A stretch of 64,000 nucleotides of DNA from Nocardioides sp. URHA0032 (GTDB lineage Bacteria > Actinomycetota > Actinomycetes > Propionibacteriales > Nocardioidaceae), in NCBI RefSeq assembly GCF_000620645.1, contig NZ_KK211159.1, positions 62,001 to 126,000 on the forward strand, written 5' to 3'. The notes under the pieces were generated by a model. It had not been told where the DNA came from. It made no database searches and worked only from the letters and a program-made list of their open reading frames with translations. Each line of letters starts with the position of its first letter. Within the stretch, counting starts at the first letter, position 1. Below, one piece after another: positions 42,595 through 53,780 of the stretch. The translations under genes and the position numbers were made by a program.

Positions 42595-43541
42595 CTGCCA
42601 GGCGTAGGTCCTCTCCGCTCGACCCCCTCTGTGAGGTCGAAGAACAGCTCCTCGAGCGACGGCGCGGCCGGCAGCATCGCGAGCAACCCGATCCCCGCCC
42701 GCCCCAGCGCCACCGTGAGCCGGGCGGCGTCGCCGGGACCGTCGACGGTCACCAGGATCTCGGCGGCTCCCGCCGTCGGCTCGGCCCGGACGCCCGGCAC
42801 CTCCCCAGCGACTGCCAGGGCCCCGACCACGTCGGTCACCCGCAGCAGGTGGTCGGGGCCGTGCTGGCGCGCACGCAGCTCCTCGAGCGTGCCGGAGAAG
42901 CGGATCCGTCCCCGGGCCACGATCGCCAGTCGGGAGCACAGTTGCTCGACCTCGTTCATCAGGTGGCTCGACAGCAGGACGGTCAGGCCCTCGTCGGCGA
43001 GCGTGGCCACCAGGCGGCGCATGTCGCGCATGCCGCCGGGGTCGAGCCCGTTCGTGGGCTCGTCGAGCAGCATCAGCCGCGGCTCGCGCAGCAACGCCGC
43101 CGCCAGGCCGAGCCGCTGCCGCATCCCCTGCGAGTAGGTGCCGACCTTGTCGTCACCGCGCCCGTCGAGCTCGACGATCTCGAGCACCGGCTCCACGCGG
43201 TCGTGGTGCCGGCCGCCGTCCATGTCGGCCAGCAGGTGCAGGTTCCGACGACCCGACAGGTAGGCGTAGAACGCGGGGTTCTCGACGAACCCCGCCACAC
43301 CGTCGAGGGCCGCGACGCCGACGGCAGCCGGGTCCTGACCGAACAGCTCGACGCTGCCGGAGGTCGGACGGACCAGGCCCAGGAGCATCCGCAACGAGGT
43401 GGTCTTGCCCGCTCCGTTGGGGCCGAGGTAGCCGAACACTCCCCCCGCCGGGACCTCGAGGTCGATCCCGTCGACGGCGGCGATCCGCCCGAACTCCTTG
43501 CGCAGCCCCAGCATCCGGACGGCGGGGGCAGAGGACGGCAC
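42537..43541 (-). CDS. ABC transporter ATP-binding protein
   Basis: 334 residues. Walker A GPNGAGKTT (40-48), Q-loop, signature YSQGMRQR, Walker B LMLLDEP, H-loop LLSSHLM. Drug/lipid exporter (DRA) type with a C-terminal extension of about 100 residues. The last 19 codons overlap the permease start in another frame. The pair forms a simple exporter; no resistance partner is seen. Confidence 0.95.
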   Translation of the reverse strand: MPSSAPAVRMLGLRKEFGRIAAVDGIDLEVPAGGVFGYLGPNGAGKTTSLRMLLGLVRPTSGSVELFGQDPAAVGVAALDGVAGFVENPAFYAYLSGRRNLHLLADMDGGRHHDRVEPVLEIVELDGRGDDKVGTYSQGMRQRLGLAAALLREPRLMLLDEPTNGLDPGGMRDMRRLVATLADEGLTVLLSSHLMNEVEQLCSRLAIVARGRIRFSGTLEELRARQHGPDHLLRVTDVVGALAVAGEVPGVRAEPTAGAAEILVTVDGPGDAARLTVALGRAGIGLLAMLPAAPSLEELFFDLTEGVERRGPTPGRCASSSPSAAPTWAGWRRR

Positions 43542-43602
43542 CGATCCATCCTGCCTCCCGCAACCTGACGACGACCTGATCGCGGGTCCGGGTGCTCGGC
43601 GC

Positions 43603-44415
43603 TCAGGCCCAGCGGCCGCGCACGCCGTACCGCTCGAAGCCGAGCGACGCGTAGAGGTCGCCGGCCGGGTTGTCGAGGTTGACGCTCAGCCAGGCCTCGC
43701 CGTCCAGCCCCGCGAGCGCGCGCACCACGAGGTGCGCGCCCAGGCCGCGGCCGCGCCAGGCGGGGACGACCCCGACCTGGTCGACCCAGGTGCCGAGCAC
43801 GTTCACGAACCCGACCGGCTCGCCGTGCTCGCCGAGCGCCACCGCGGAGACGTCGCGGCGCCACTCGGGGTCCCCGTCGAGCTCCTCGAGCCACTCCTCC
43901 TCGGTCGGGTCGGGGAAGCCGGGGCGATCGCTGAAGGCCCCGGCGTAGGCCGCGAACAGGTCCGCGCGGCTCGCGTCCGCGACCGGCACCAGCGTCACGC
44001 CCTCCGGCGCGGCCACGTCGGGCACCGACCCGAGCGGGTGCCGCATCACCTGCTCCGCGAAGAACCGCTCCAGGCCGAAGCGCGCGTAGAGCCGCTCGGC
44101 TGCGGGGTTCACGTTCTCGCAGGTCACCGTCAGGGGTGCGCTGCCCGCCTGGTCCCGCGCCCAGGCCAGCAGGTTGCGGCCGTGGCCGACGCCGCGGTGC
44201 CCGGGGTGGACGAGGCCGCTGGTCATGGCGGCGCCGTCGCGCACGGCGACGCTGCCGGTCGCGACCAGCACGTCATCGGCGTCGCGGATGTCGAGGGTGG
44301 TCCCCGCCCGCAGCCGCGCGCGCAGCAGCCCGTCGTCGGTCAGCCGCGGCAGTCCGCCGTCGGCGTCCAGGCAGGCCTGCGCCAGCGCGCGCAGCTCGTC
44401 GAGGTCCTCAGTCAC
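43603..44415 (-). CDS. Tandem GNAT acetyltransferase
   Basis: 270 residues from GTG 44415. First GNAT half: [19 protein letters not shown] and [16 protein letters not shown]. Second half: [49 protein letters not shown]. The layout is that of mycothiol synthase-like double GNATs. The start codon lies within the last 8 bp of the lactate-monooxygenase-like gene, so it is coupled to it. The substrate is unknown. Confidence 0.87.
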   Translation of the reverse strand: MTEDLDELRALAQACLDADGGLPRLTDDGLLRARLRAGTTLDIRDADDVLVATGSVAVRDGAAMTSGLVHPGHRGVGHGRNLLAWARDQAGSAPLTVTCENVNPAAERLYARFGLERFFAEQVMRHPLGSVPDVAAPEGVTLVPVADASRADLFAAYAGAFSDRPGFPDPTEEEWLEELDGDPEWRRDVSAVALGEHGEPVGFVNVLGTWVDQVGVVPAWRGRGLGAHLVVRALAGLDGEAWLSVNLDNPAGDLYASLGFERYGVRGRWA

Positions 44416-45682
44416 CGGCCGAGACCAGCAGGTCCCGGGTGATCTCGTCAATCGACTTCACGCCCGCCAGGCCCATGGTGAGGTCCAGCTCGGCCTGCAG
44501 GTGCTGCATCACCGCGCGGACGCCGTCCGCGCCGGCGAGCGCGAGTCCGTAGACCCACGGCCGGCCCACGAGCACGGCCTGTGCGCCGAGCGCGATCGCG
44601 ACGAAGACGTCCGCGCCGCTGCGCACCCCGCTGTCGAACAGCACCGGCACCCGACCGGCGACGGCGTCGACGACGCCGGGCAGCGCGTCCAGGGAGGCGA
44701 TCGCGTTGTCGACCTGGCGGCCGCCGTGGTTGGAGACCACGATGCCGTCGACGCCGTGCTCGATCGCCAGCCGCGCGTCGTCGGGGTGCTGGATGCCCTT
44801 GAGGTAGATCGGCATGGAGGTCCGCTCGCGCAGGTAGGCGAGGTTCTCCCACGTCAGCGTGGACCGGGAGAACACGTCGAGGAACGTCTCGACCGCGGCC
44901 CGCGGCACCGGCGAGCGCAGGTTGTCCAGCATCTTCCCCGGGTAGTGCCGGGCGATGCTGAGCAGCGACCTCACCGCGGCGACCGTCGGCCGGGGCGTCG
45001 GCTCGCCGGACGGGTTCAGCGCGCGAGCCTCGGCGAGGGCGCGGAACGCCGGGTCGCTGGTGTACTGCGCGATGCCCTCGGCGCGCGCGAACGGCAGGTA
45101 CCCGAGGTCGAGGTCGCGGGTCCGCCAGCCGAGCAGATGCGTGTCGAGCGTGACGACCAGGGCGTCGCTGCCGATCGCCTCCGCCCGGCGTACGAAGGAG
45201 TCCACGACCGTGTCGTCGTTGCTCCAGTAGAGCTGGTAGAGCCGCGGGCTGTCGCCGAGGGCGCGGGCGGTCTCCTCCATCGGCACCGAGCCCTGGGTGG
45301 AGATCACCATCGGCAGGCCGAGGTCGCGGGCGGCCGCCGCGACGGCGTGCTCGGCCTCCGGGTGCGCCATCTCGAGCACGCCGATCGGCGCGAGCATCAG
45401 GGGCGCCGGCAGGGTGCGGCCCAGCAGCTCGACGGACAGGTCACGCTCCCCGACGTCGAGGAGCATGCGCGGCACGATGCGGTGCCGCGCGAACGCGTCG
45501 GTGTTGGCCTGCACCGTGCGGTGCTGGCCGGCCCCGCCGGCGACGTACGCCCACGCCTCCGGGCTCATCCGGCGCTCGGCGGCGGCCGCGAGGGCCACCG
45601 GCTCGACCGGCACGACCGGCTTGTGACCGAGGACGCCGGCCCGGTAGATGCCGCCCTGGATCTCTCGCCCGATGCTCACCAC
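44408..45682 (-). CDS. FMN-dependent alpha-hydroxy acid oxidase (lactate 2-monooxygenase-like)
   Basis: 424 residues. Family marks: [135 protein letters not shown] with the catalytic His in SNHGGR, and [31 protein letters not shown]. The FDSGVRSG metal-free loop fits the lactate monooxygenase class, but substrates vary. GTG 45682 or the GTG three bases downstream. It ends by overlapping the GNAT gene. Confidence 0.93.
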   Translation of the reverse strand: MVSIGREIQGGIYRAGVLGHKPVVPVEPVALAAAAERRMSPEAWAYVAGGAGQHRTVQANTDAFARHRIVPRMLLDVGERDLSVELLGRTLPAPLMLAPIGVLEMAHPEAEHAVAAAARDLGLPMVISTQGSVPMEETARALGDSPRLYQLYWSNDDTVVDSFVRRAEAIGSDALVVTLDTHLLGWRTRDLDLGYLPFARAEGIAQYTSDPAFRALAEARALNPSGEPTPRPTVAAVRSLLSIARHYPGKMLDNLRSPVPRAAVETFLDVFSRSTLTWENLAYLRERTSMPIYLKGIQHPDDARLAIEHGVDGIVVSNHGGRQVDNAIASLDALPGVVDAVAGRVPVLFDSGVRSGADVFVAIALGAQAVLVGRPWVYGLALAGADGVRAVMQHLQAELDLTMGLAGVKSIDEITRDLLVSAGD

Positions 45683-45728
45683 GGGAAACAGTGTGCCGTC
45701 GAGGCCCGGTTGCCCGCAGAATGGCCGG

Positions 45729-46370
45729 GTGCCGACGACCAGCCAGTGGCTCGCCTTCGTGGTGGCGAGCGCCCTCTTCATCCAGGTTCCCGGGCCGAGC
45801 CTGCTCTTCACGATCGGCCGCGCCCTCACGGTCGGCCGCCGCGACGCGCTCCTCTCCGTGGTGGGCAACGCGATCGGCGTCACGACGCAGGTCATGCTGG
45901 TGGCGGTCGGCCTGGGTGCCGTCGTCGCGGCCAGCACCGAGGCGTACGTCGTGCTGAAGGTCTGCGGCGCGGCGTACGTGATCTGGCTCGGGATCCAGGC
46001 GATCCGGCACCGCGCGGACGCCCGGGCCGCACTGGACGCCGTCGACACGTCCGTGGTCGTGCGGGCCGCCGCGCTGCGCTCGCTCCGGGTGGGCTTCACC
46101 GTCGGCCTGACGAACCCGAAGACGATCGTGTTCTTCGTGGCGTTCCTGCCGCAGTTCGTCAACGAGCCGGCCGGCCACACCGGTCTCCAGCTCGCGCTCC
46201 TCGGCGTGATCTTCGGCCTGATGGCGGCGTGCTCCGACTCGGCCTGGGCGCTGGCGGCCTCGCGGGCCCGGGACTGGTTCGCCCGCCGTCCGGCGCGCCT
46301 CGACAAGCTCGGCGTCGCCGGCGGCGTGATGATGATCGGCCTCGGCGCCACCCTCGCTGCCACGGAGTAG
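45729..46370 (+). CDS. LysE/RhtB family exporter
   Basis: 213 residues, six membrane helices. The RhtB pattern is [46 protein letters not shown] at the N-terminus and [23 protein letters not shown] in the middle. It probably exports an amino acid or small amine. GTG 45729; it faces the oxidase gene with a 46-bp divergent gap. A strong double hairpin terminates it. Confidence 0.93.
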   Translation: MPTTSQWLAFVVASALFIQVPGPSLLFTIGRALTVGRRDALLSVVGNAIGVTTQVMLVAVGLGAVVAASTEAYVVLKVCGAAYVIWLGIQAIRHRADARAALDAVDTSVVVRAAALRSLRVGFTVGLTNPKTIVFFVAFLPQFVNEPAGHTGLQLALLGVIFGLMAACSDSAWALAASRARDWFARRPARLDKLGVAGGVMMIGLGATLAATE

Positions 46371-46382
46371 CGACGCGCCGGC

Positions 46383-46450
46383 GGGTTTCTCCGGTCAGCC
46401 GGAGAAACCCGACGGACACGCCGAGGCGGCCCGGCGTGTCCGTCGGGTTT
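46383..46450. terminator. Two overlapping, mutually exclusive hairpins between convergent genes
   Basis: Hairpin A: 12-bp arms GGGTTTCTCCGG / CCGGAGAAACCC (46383-46410, 4-nt loop). Hairpin B: 19-bp arms AAACCCGACGGACACGCCG and its complement (46405-46423, 46432-46450, 8-nt loop). They share AAACCC (46405-46410), so only one can form fully. Between the convergent LysE and PucR genes this is a two-way terminator. Confidence 0.7.
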
Positions 46451-46468
46451 CCGCGGACAAGTTCCTCG

Positions 46469-48004
46469 TCAGCGCAGCTCGCGGGCCTGGTCGTACGCCA
46501 GCAGCGCCACCCCCAGCGACAGCCGGGAGGCCGGGTCGTCCAGCGGGTGTCCGACCAGCTCCTCGAGCCGGCGCAGTGCGGGGTAGAGCGAGGTGCGGTT
46601 GCGGTGCGCGACCCGCGCGAGCTCGGTCTTGTTGCCGCCGACGGCGAGGAACTGGCGCAGCAGGTCGACCAGCCCGCCGCCGTGCCGGGCCTCGTGCTCG
46701 AGCAGCGCACCGAGCTCGGCCTCGGCGAACTCCTGCAGCCGGGCGTCCTCGCGGAGCGACATCAGCAGGCCGGGCAGCCGGATGTCGGCCTGCCGCACGC
46801 ACCCGGACACGCCCGGCAGGGTCGCCGCGACGTCGGCCACCGCCCGCGCCGAGCGCAGCGAGGCCGCCGCCGCGAGCACCCCGGACACCGGGTGACCGGC
46901 GGCCAGCACCGCGTCGGGCTCGAGTGCGGTGAGCCCGCGGGCGATGCCGTCGAGGTCCGCACCGGCCGGGACCAGCAGCCCCACGTGCACCGCGTCGAGC
47001 ACGCCCACCAGGCCCGGTATCCCGCCCAGGGCGGACACCAGCCGGTCCACCGGTCCCTCGGAGCGCAGCCGCGCCACCGCGCCGACGTACGTCCCCGACC
47101 CGGGTACGCCGAGGCCTCGCAGCCGGGCCGCGGCCACGGCCTCGGTGCCGAGCCGGTCGTCGAGGAGGTCGAGCAGGAAGCCCCCGTGCACCCGCAGCTG
47201 CAGCGAGGTCTCGTCGCGCTCGATCATCCGCCCGAGCTCGAGCGCCTGCGCCGCCCGCTCGGCGACCAGACGGGCCCGCGCCTCGTCGCGCGGCGCGGTC
47301 ACGACGAGCCGTCCCCACGCCCCGCCCTGGATCCCGACGGGCGTGGTCAGCCACCGCTCGGGCCCGCCCACGCCCGTCGTCCGAAGGTACGGCGTCAGCC
47401 GGGACCGCCGCTCCCAGTCGGTGAGCAGCCGGTCCACCGGCTCGGCCCGCGCGGACGGCACCAGCACCCGCCGCGAGAGATCCTCCAGCACCACCGAGCT
47501 CCCGGCGAGGTCCGCGGCCGCCTCGACCAGCCGCGCCATCGGCGCGCGGGCCAGGCCGAGCTCGGTGAACGTCGCGTGCACGTCACCGGCGAACCGCACC
47601 TCCTCGAACTGCTCGGCCACGATCGCCCGGTGCACCGCCTCGGTCACGTCCACGAACCGCACCGGCCGGTTGAGCACCACCACCGGGAACCCGGCCGCCC
47701 GGGCCCGTCGCAGCGCCGGCTCCGGCACCGAGGGGTACGCCGCGCCGAGCTCGACCACCAGTCCGGCGGCGCCGACCCCGACGAGCTGCCGGACGACGTC
47801 GTCGGCCGCGTCCGCCGACGCAGCCATCCCGAGACCGGTCGTCAGGACGAGCTCGTCGCCGGACAGCAGGCCGCCGATGTCGTGCAGCTCGGACACGTGC
47901 ACCCAGCGCAGTGCCGCGTCCAGCCCCGCCTCACCGCTGAGCACGACCGGGTCGCCGGCCGACAGCGCGGGGAGGGCGAGCGCCTCGCGGACGGTGACCG
48001 GCAT
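46469..48004 (-). CDS. PucR family transcriptional regulator
   Basis: 511 residues. The N-terminal PucR domain is TVREALALPALSAGDPVVLSGEAGLDAALRWVHVSELHDIGGLLSGDELVLTTG with the wavy GLVVELG and RFVDVTEAVHRAIVAEQ later. The C-terminal HTH_30 is LLRQFLAVGGNKTELARVAHRNRTSLYPALRRLEELVGHPLDD. Such regulators respond to purine, proline or amine catabolites. ATG 48004 sits inside a 19-bp palindrome. It is divergent from the catabolic operon it probably controls. Confidence 0.94.
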   Translation of the reverse strand: MPVTVREALALPALSAGDPVVLSGEAGLDAALRWVHVSELHDIGGLLSGDELVLTTGLGMAASADAADDVVRQLVGVGAAGLVVELGAAYPSVPEPALRRARAAGFPVVVLNRPVRFVDVTEAVHRAIVAEQFEEVRFAGDVHATFTELGLARAPMARLVEAAADLAGSSVVLEDLSRRVLVPSARAEPVDRLLTDWERRSRLTPYLRTTGVGGPERWLTTPVGIQGGAWGRLVVTAPRDEARARLVAERAAQALELGRMIERDETSLQLRVHGGFLLDLLDDRLGTEAVAAARLRGLGVPGSGTYVGAVARLRSEGPVDRLVSALGGIPGLVGVLDAVHVGLLVPAGADLDGIARGLTALEPDAVLAAGHPVSGVLAAAASLRSARAVADVAATLPGVSGCVRQADIRLPGLLMSLREDARLQEFAEAELGALLEHEARHGGGLVDLLRQFLAVGGNKTELARVAHRNRTSLYPALRRLEELVGHPLDDPASRLSLGVALLAYDQARELR

Positions 48005-48021
48005 GCGACACAGTGTCGCAT
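48003..48021. promoter_or_regulatory. 19-bp palindrome overlapping the pucR start codon
   Basis: ATGCGACACAGTGTCGCAT: perfect arms of nine around a central A, containing the complement of the pucR ATG. It lies in the 81-bp divergent gap to the dehydrogenase gene, 65 bp from its ATG, a good place for PucR or a partner to bind and control both directions. Confidence 0.7.
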
Positions 48022-48085
48022 CCGTCGTACGACGAAGGACAGATCGTCCCTCGCCCGTCCGGCGGTGGGTCGCCAGCATGGGGGC

Positions 48086-49579
<1,494 letters not shown>

Positions 49580-49590
49580 CAGGAGCCGAC

Positions 49591-50898
49591 ATGAGCACCG
49601 CCTTCGAGCTGGACCGCAAGCACGTCTTCCACTCCTGGTCCGCGCAGGCCGAGATCACGCCGATGGTGATCACGGCCGCCCGCGGCTCGTACGTGTGGGA
49701 CGACGAGGACCGCCGCTACCTCGACTTCTCCAGCCAGCTGGTGTTCACCAACATCGGCCACCAGCACCCGCGCGTGGTCGCCGCGATCAAGGAGCAGGCC
49801 GACCGGCTCTGCACGATCGCGCCCCAGTTCGCGAACGACCAGCGCTCCGAGGCCGCCCGGCTGATCAGCGAGGTCGCGCCGGACGGCTTCGAGAAGGTGT
49901 TCTTCACCAACGGCGGGGCCGACGCCAACGAGCACGCCGTCCGGATGGCCCGGCTGCACACCGGCCGCTTCAAGGTGATGTCGACGTACCGGAGCTACCA
50001 CGGCGGCACCCAGACCGCGATCAACATGACCGGCGACCCGCGCCGCTGGGCGAACGACACCGCGACCGCCGGGACGGTGCACTTCTTCGGGCCGTTCCTC
50101 TACCGCTCGGAGTTCCACGCGACCACCGAGGCCGAGGAGTGCGAGCGCGCGCTCGCCCACCTCGCGCGCACCATCGAGGCCGAGGGACCGGACACGATCG
50201 CGGCGATCATCCTCGAGACGATCCCGGGCACGGCCGGCATCTTCGAGCCGCCGCCGGGCTACCTCCCGGGCGTCCGCGAGCTGTGCGACCGGCACGGCAT
50301 CATGCTGGTCCTCGACGAGGTGATGGCCGGCTTCGGCCGCGCCGGGTCCTGGCTGGCGCTCGACCGGTACGACGTCGTACCGGACCTGATCACGTTCGCC
50401 AAGGGCGTGAACTCCGGCTACGTGCCGCTCGGCGGCGTGATCATCAGCGACCCGGTCGCGGAGACGTTCGCGCACCGCCCCTACCCCGGCGGCCTGACCT
50501 ACTCCGGTCACCCGCTCGCCACCGCCGCGGCGGTCGCGACGATCAACACGATGCGCGACGAGGCCATCGTGGAGAACGCGGATCGCCTCGGCCGTGAGGT
50601 CCTCGGGCCCGGGCTGGCCGAGATCGCGGCGCGACACGCGTGCGTCGGCGAGGTCCGTGGAGTCGGTGCGTTCTGGGCGATCGACCTGGTGACCTCGCAG
50701 GAGACGAAGGCGATGCTGTCGCCCGGCGCCCTCAACGAGGTGGTCGCCGCCTGCAAGTCGGCCGGGGTGCTGCCGTTCTCGAACACCAACCGGATCCACC
50801 TGGTCCCGCCGTGCACGATGAGCGACGAGGAGGCCCGCGAGGGCCTGGCCATCCTCGACGACGCGCTCAAGGCCGGCGACCAGCATGCGCAGTCGTAG
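49591..50898 (+). CDS. Class III PLP aminotransferase (beta-alanine/amine type)
   Basis: 435 residues, with GACAGGAGCCGAC before ATG. PLP-binding Lys271 in DLITFAKGVNSGYVPLGGV, with the class III LVLDEVMAGFGRAGSWLALD upstream (Asp of the cofactor N1). Substrate-loop region YVWDDEDRRYLDFSSQLVFTNIGHQHPRVVAAI. Paired with a semialdehyde dehydrogenase, it probably transaminates beta-alanine or another omega-amine, giving malonate semialdehyde for MmsA. Its end overlaps the FAD gene by 14 bp. Confidence 0.94.
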   Translation: MSTAFELDRKHVFHSWSAQAEITPMVITAARGSYVWDDEDRRYLDFSSQLVFTNIGHQHPRVVAAIKEQADRLCTIAPQFANDQRSEAARLISEVAPDGFEKVFFTNGGADANEHAVRMARLHTGRFKVMSTYRSYHGGTQTAINMTGDPRRWANDTATAGTVHFFGPFLYRSEFHATTEAEECERALAHLARTIEAEGPDTIAAIILETIPGTAGIFEPPPGYLPGVRELCDRHGIMLVLDEVMAGFGRAGSWLALDRYDVVPDLITFAKGVNSGYVPLGGVIISDPVAETFAHRPYPGGLTYSGHPLATAAAVATINTMRDEAIVENADRLGREVLGPGLAEIAARHACVGEVRGVGAFWAIDLVTSQETKAMLSPGALNEVVAACKSAGVLPFSNTNRIHLVPPCTMSDEEAREGLAILDDALKAGDQHAQS

Positions 50899-52288
50899 CA
50901 CCGTCTACGAGCGACTCGCCCCTCCCGCCGCCGTCGTCGACGCCGCGCTGGCACCGAGCCGGCACGCGGTGTTCTGGCTGGAGGACGCACCCGGCACGTC
51001 CTACCCGGCGCTGACCGGCGACGGCAGCGCCGACCTGACCGTGGTGGGAGGCGGCTACTGCGGGCTGTGGACCGCGCTGCTCGCCCAGCGGCGCAACCCC
51101 GGCGCGCGGGTGGTGCTGCTCGAGGCGCAGTCCGTGGGCTGGGCGGCGTCGGGGCGCAACGGCGGCTTCTGCGAGGCGAGCCTCACGCACGGCGAGGACA
51201 ACGGCCGGTGCCGCTGGCCCGCGGAGTACGACGTCCTCGACCGGCTCGGCCGGGAGAACCTGGACGCGTTCGAGGCCGATGTCTCCTCGCTCGGCCTCGA
51301 CTGCCAGTTCGAGCGCACGGGCGCGCTGTCGGTCGCGGTCGAGGAGCACCAGGTCGAGTGGCTGCGCGAGTCGCCGGACTTCCTGGACGCGGCCGCCGTA
51401 CGACGGGAGATCGACAGCCCGCTCTTCCTCGCCGGGGAGTGGGACCGCGAGGGCTGCGCGCTGGTGCACCCGGCCCGGCTGGCCCGCGAGCTCGCCCGGG
51501 TCGCCGCCGGCCTGGGCGTCGAGATCCACGAGCGGACGACGGTCACCTCGCTGGAGACGCCTGCGCGCGGGCCGGTCCGCGTCGGCACGCCGGGTGGCAC
51601 CGTCACCAGCGAGCGGGTGGCGCTGGCGACCAACGTCTTCCCGTCGCTGCTGCGCCGGACCAGGCTGCTCACGGTGCCCGTCTACGACTACGTCCTGATG
51701 ACCGAGCCGCTCACGTCCGCGCAGCTCGCCTCGGTCGGGTGGGCGAACCGGCAGGGCCTCGGCGACCTGGCCAACCAGTTCCACTACTCCCGGCTGACCG
51801 CCGACGACCGGATCCTCTGGGGCGGGTACGACGCCATCCACCACCGCCGCGTCGACGGCGCGCACGAGGAGCGGCCCGCGACGTACCGTCGCCTGGCGTC
51901 GCACTTCCTCACGGTCTTCCCGCAGCTCGAGGACGTGCGGTTCAGCCACCGCTGGGCCGGCGCGATCGACACCTCGACGCGGTTCGCGGCGTTCCACGGG
52001 CTGACGGCCAAGGGGCGGGTGGCGTACGCCGCGGGCTTCACGGGTCTCGGCGTGGGCGCGACCCGGTTCGCCGCCGAGGTGATGCTGGACCGGCTGTCCG
52101 GCCTCACCACCGAGCGCACCTCGCTGGAGATGGTCCGCCGCAAGCCGCTGCCGTTCCCGCCCTCGCCGGTCGCGGACCTGGGCATCGAGCTGACCCGCCG
52201 GTCCCTTGACCGGGCCGACCACCGCCAGGGTCGCCGCAACCTGTTCCTCAAGACCCTCGACCGCGCCGGCCTCGGCTTCGACTCCTGA
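50885..52288 (+). CDS. FAD-dependent amine oxidoreductase (PuuB/DAO family)
   Basis: 467 residues. FAD-binding Rossmann motif GDGSADLTVVGGGYCGLWTALLAQRRNPGARVVLLEAQ near residue 50, then WAASGRNGGFCEASLTHGEDNG, a gamma-glutamylputrescine oxidase-like signature, and a C-terminal GYAAGFTGLGVGATRFAAEVM. It oxidises an amine or N-methyl/gamma-glutamyl amine to the imine, yielding an aldehyde. With the two genes before it this gives an oxidase-transaminase-dehydrogenase route for amines. Overlaps the aminotransferase by 14 bp. Confidence 0.93.
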   Translation: MRSRSTVYERLAPPAAVVDAALAPSRHAVFWLEDAPGTSYPALTGDGSADLTVVGGGYCGLWTALLAQRRNPGARVVLLEAQSVGWAASGRNGGFCEASLTHGEDNGRCRWPAEYDVLDRLGRENLDAFEADVSSLGLDCQFERTGALSVAVEEHQVEWLRESPDFLDAAAVRREIDSPLFLAGEWDREGCALVHPARLARELARVAAGLGVEIHERTTVTSLETPARGPVRVGTPGGTVTSERVALATNVFPSLLRRTRLLTVPVYDYVLMTEPLTSAQLASVGWANRQGLGDLANQFHYSRLTADDRILWGGYDAIHHRRVDGAHEERPATYRRLASHFLTVFPQLEDVRFSHRWAGAIDTSTRFAAFHGLTAKGRVAYAAGFTGLGVGATRFAAEVMLDRLSGLTTERTSLEMVRRKPLPFPPSPVADLGIELTRRSLDRADHRQGRRNLFLKTLDRAGLGFDS

Positions 52289-52340
52289 CGGGTCGTCCGC
52301 CTCTCGCGCGTGAATACGCCACCCTCAGGCGGACGACCCG
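52289..52340 (+). terminator. Hairpin with 24-nt loop after the amine catabolic operon
   Basis: Perfect 14-bp arms CGGGTCGTCCGCCT / AGGCGGACGACCCG starting right after the FAD gene stop. The 24-nt loop contains CGTGAATACGCC, so it is not a simple tetraloop terminator. It also lies 51 bp before the next gene, so it could act as an attenuator or operator. Confidence 0.6.
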
Positions 52341-52390
52341 AGATCGCCGGTTTGACTGACCCGCGGTGCCTCGACGTACCTTGGGCGACC

Positions 52391-53191
52391 ATGAGCTCGA
52401 CGCACCGCCTCCGCCGTACCCTCGCGACCCTCGGCACCGCCGCCCTCGTGGCCACGCTCGCCGCTCCGGCCCAGGCGCAGCCCGCACCGGGCCCGGTGCA
52501 CGCCGGCAGCGTGTACGGCTGGGGCAAGGCGCCGGTCGACTACCGGTTCGTGGGCCCGCTCAAGCACAGCCAGTGGCACGTCTCCGGGCCGGGCGCGGTC
52601 CGCAACCAGCACGGCATGCTGACGCTGAACACCGCGAAGCGCGGCACCGTGAGCGCCACCCAGGTCACCAAGGGCCACGAGGTCGGTCGCTGGGAGATCC
52701 GGCTGCGATCGCGCCAGTACGGCCACGGCCACCAGAACTACCGCGTGATGACCGAGCTGGTGCCCGCCGGCAAGCGCCCGGAGTACTGCGGCGCGAACAA
52801 CATCGCGCTCGAGGCCTACACGCCGAACAAGACGATCGTCAGCCACTACATCCGGACCCGCCCGCACAACCGCTACATCATGCGCAAGGGCCTGGGGCTG
52901 CACAACGACCAGTGGCACACCTTCGCCGTCGAGGTGACCCGCAAGCGGATCTCGTGGTTCGTCGACGCCCACGTGGTCAGCACCGAGAAGCGTCAGGACG
53001 CGCTCTCCGGGGTCCCGTTCGCGGTGCGGTTCACGATGCTCGCCGAGGACGGCAAGCGGATGAACCAGGCCCGCATGCAGATGGACTGGCTGCGCTACTG
53101 GACGCTCCGCAAGCCGAACCAGCGGTCGACCACCGCTCCGCACCCCGCTCTCGGCACCTACAAGGACACCTGCGCCGCACGCCACAAGTGA
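52391..53191 (+). CDS. Secreted concanavalin-A-like (GH16-fold) protein without the catalytic motif
   Basis: 266 residues. A signal peptide of about 31 residues ends PAQAQPAP. The mature part has a beta-sandwich pattern: TQVTKGHEVGRWEIRLRSRQYGHGHQNYRVMTELVP, then NNIALEAYTPNKTIVSHYIRTRPHNRYIMRKG and WHTFAVEVTRKRISWFVDAHVV, ending in a Pro-rich tail with one Cys. GH16 glucanases carry E-x-D-x-E on the strand where this protein has LEAYTP, so catalysis is unlikely and carbohydrate binding more probable. A weak TTGACT...TACCTT promoter is seen upstream. Confidence 0.8.
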   Translation: MSSTHRLRRTLATLGTAALVATLAAPAQAQPAPGPVHAGSVYGWGKAPVDYRFVGPLKHSQWHVSGPGAVRNQHGMLTLNTAKRGTVSATQVTKGHEVGRWEIRLRSRQYGHGHQNYRVMTELVPAGKRPEYCGANNIALEAYTPNKTIVSHYIRTRPHNRYIMRKGLGLHNDQWHTFAVEVTRKRISWFVDAHVVSTEKRQDALSGVPFAVRFTMLAEDGKRMNQARMQMDWLRYWTLRKPNQRSTTAPHPALGTYKDTCAARHK

Positions 53192-53204
53192 GCACAATGG
53201 CGCG

Positions 53205-53780
53205 GTGACCCAGGACCTCAGCGCCGTACCCTGGCCGATCCGCACCGCCCGCCTCACCCTTCGCCCGGCCACGCCCGACGACGTCGACGCGACCTGGGCG
53301 TTCCGCCAGGATCCGGCGGTGTGGGAGTGGCTGACGCACCGGGTCGAGGACCGCGAGGAGTACGCCGGGGTGTTCCTCGCCGAGGACCGGCTCGCGTCCA
53401 CGCTCGTCATCGAGCTGGACGGGGAGGTGGTCGGCGACCTGATGATCCGGATCGAGGACCCCTGGGCCCAGGCCGAGGTCGTCGAGGAGGCGAAGCGGAC
53501 GCAGGCCGAGCTCGGCTGGGTCGTCGCGCCGCCGTACGCCGGCCGGGGCGTCGGCACCGAGGCGGTGGAGGCTGTGCTGGAGATCTGCTTCGCCCACCTC
53601 GGCCTGCGCCGGGTGACGGCGCTCTGCTTCGCCGACAACACCGCGTCGTGGCGGCTGATGGAGCGGGTCGGCATGCGTCGCGAGGCCTACAACGTCCGCG
53701 ACTCCCTGCACCGCGACCGCGGCTGGCTCGACGGCATGGGCTACGCCCTGCTGGCGGAGGAGTGGCGTGCGCGTCGATGA
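53205..53780 (+). CDS. GNAT acetyltransferase (RimJ/RimL-like)
   Basis: 191 residues from GTG 53205. N-terminus RTARLTLRPATPDDVDATWAFRQDPAVWEWLTH, acetyl-CoA loop PPYAGRGVGTEAVEAVLEICF, then LGLRRVTALCFADNTASWRLMERVGMRREAY. This is the protein/ribosomal-protein N-terminal acetyltransferase type, but the substrate is open. It starts 14 bp after the lectin-fold gene, and its end overlaps the next gene by 14 bp. Confidence 0.93.
   Translation: MTQDLSAVPWPIRTARLTLRPATPDDVDATWAFRQDPAVWEWLTHRVEDREEYAGVFLAEDRLASTLVIELDGEVVGDLMIRIEDPWAQAEVVEEAKRTQAELGWVVAPPYAGRGVGTEAVEAVLEICFAHLGLRRVTALCFADNTASWRLMERVGMRREAYNVRDSLHRDRGWLDGMGYALLAEEWRARR

Noticed and set aside
44174..48085. Long + frame preceding mmsA that could make a giant fusion
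   Set aside because: Runs antisense through the GNAT, oxidase and PucR genes with low-complexity His/Arg/Gln composition; the real start is ATG 48086.
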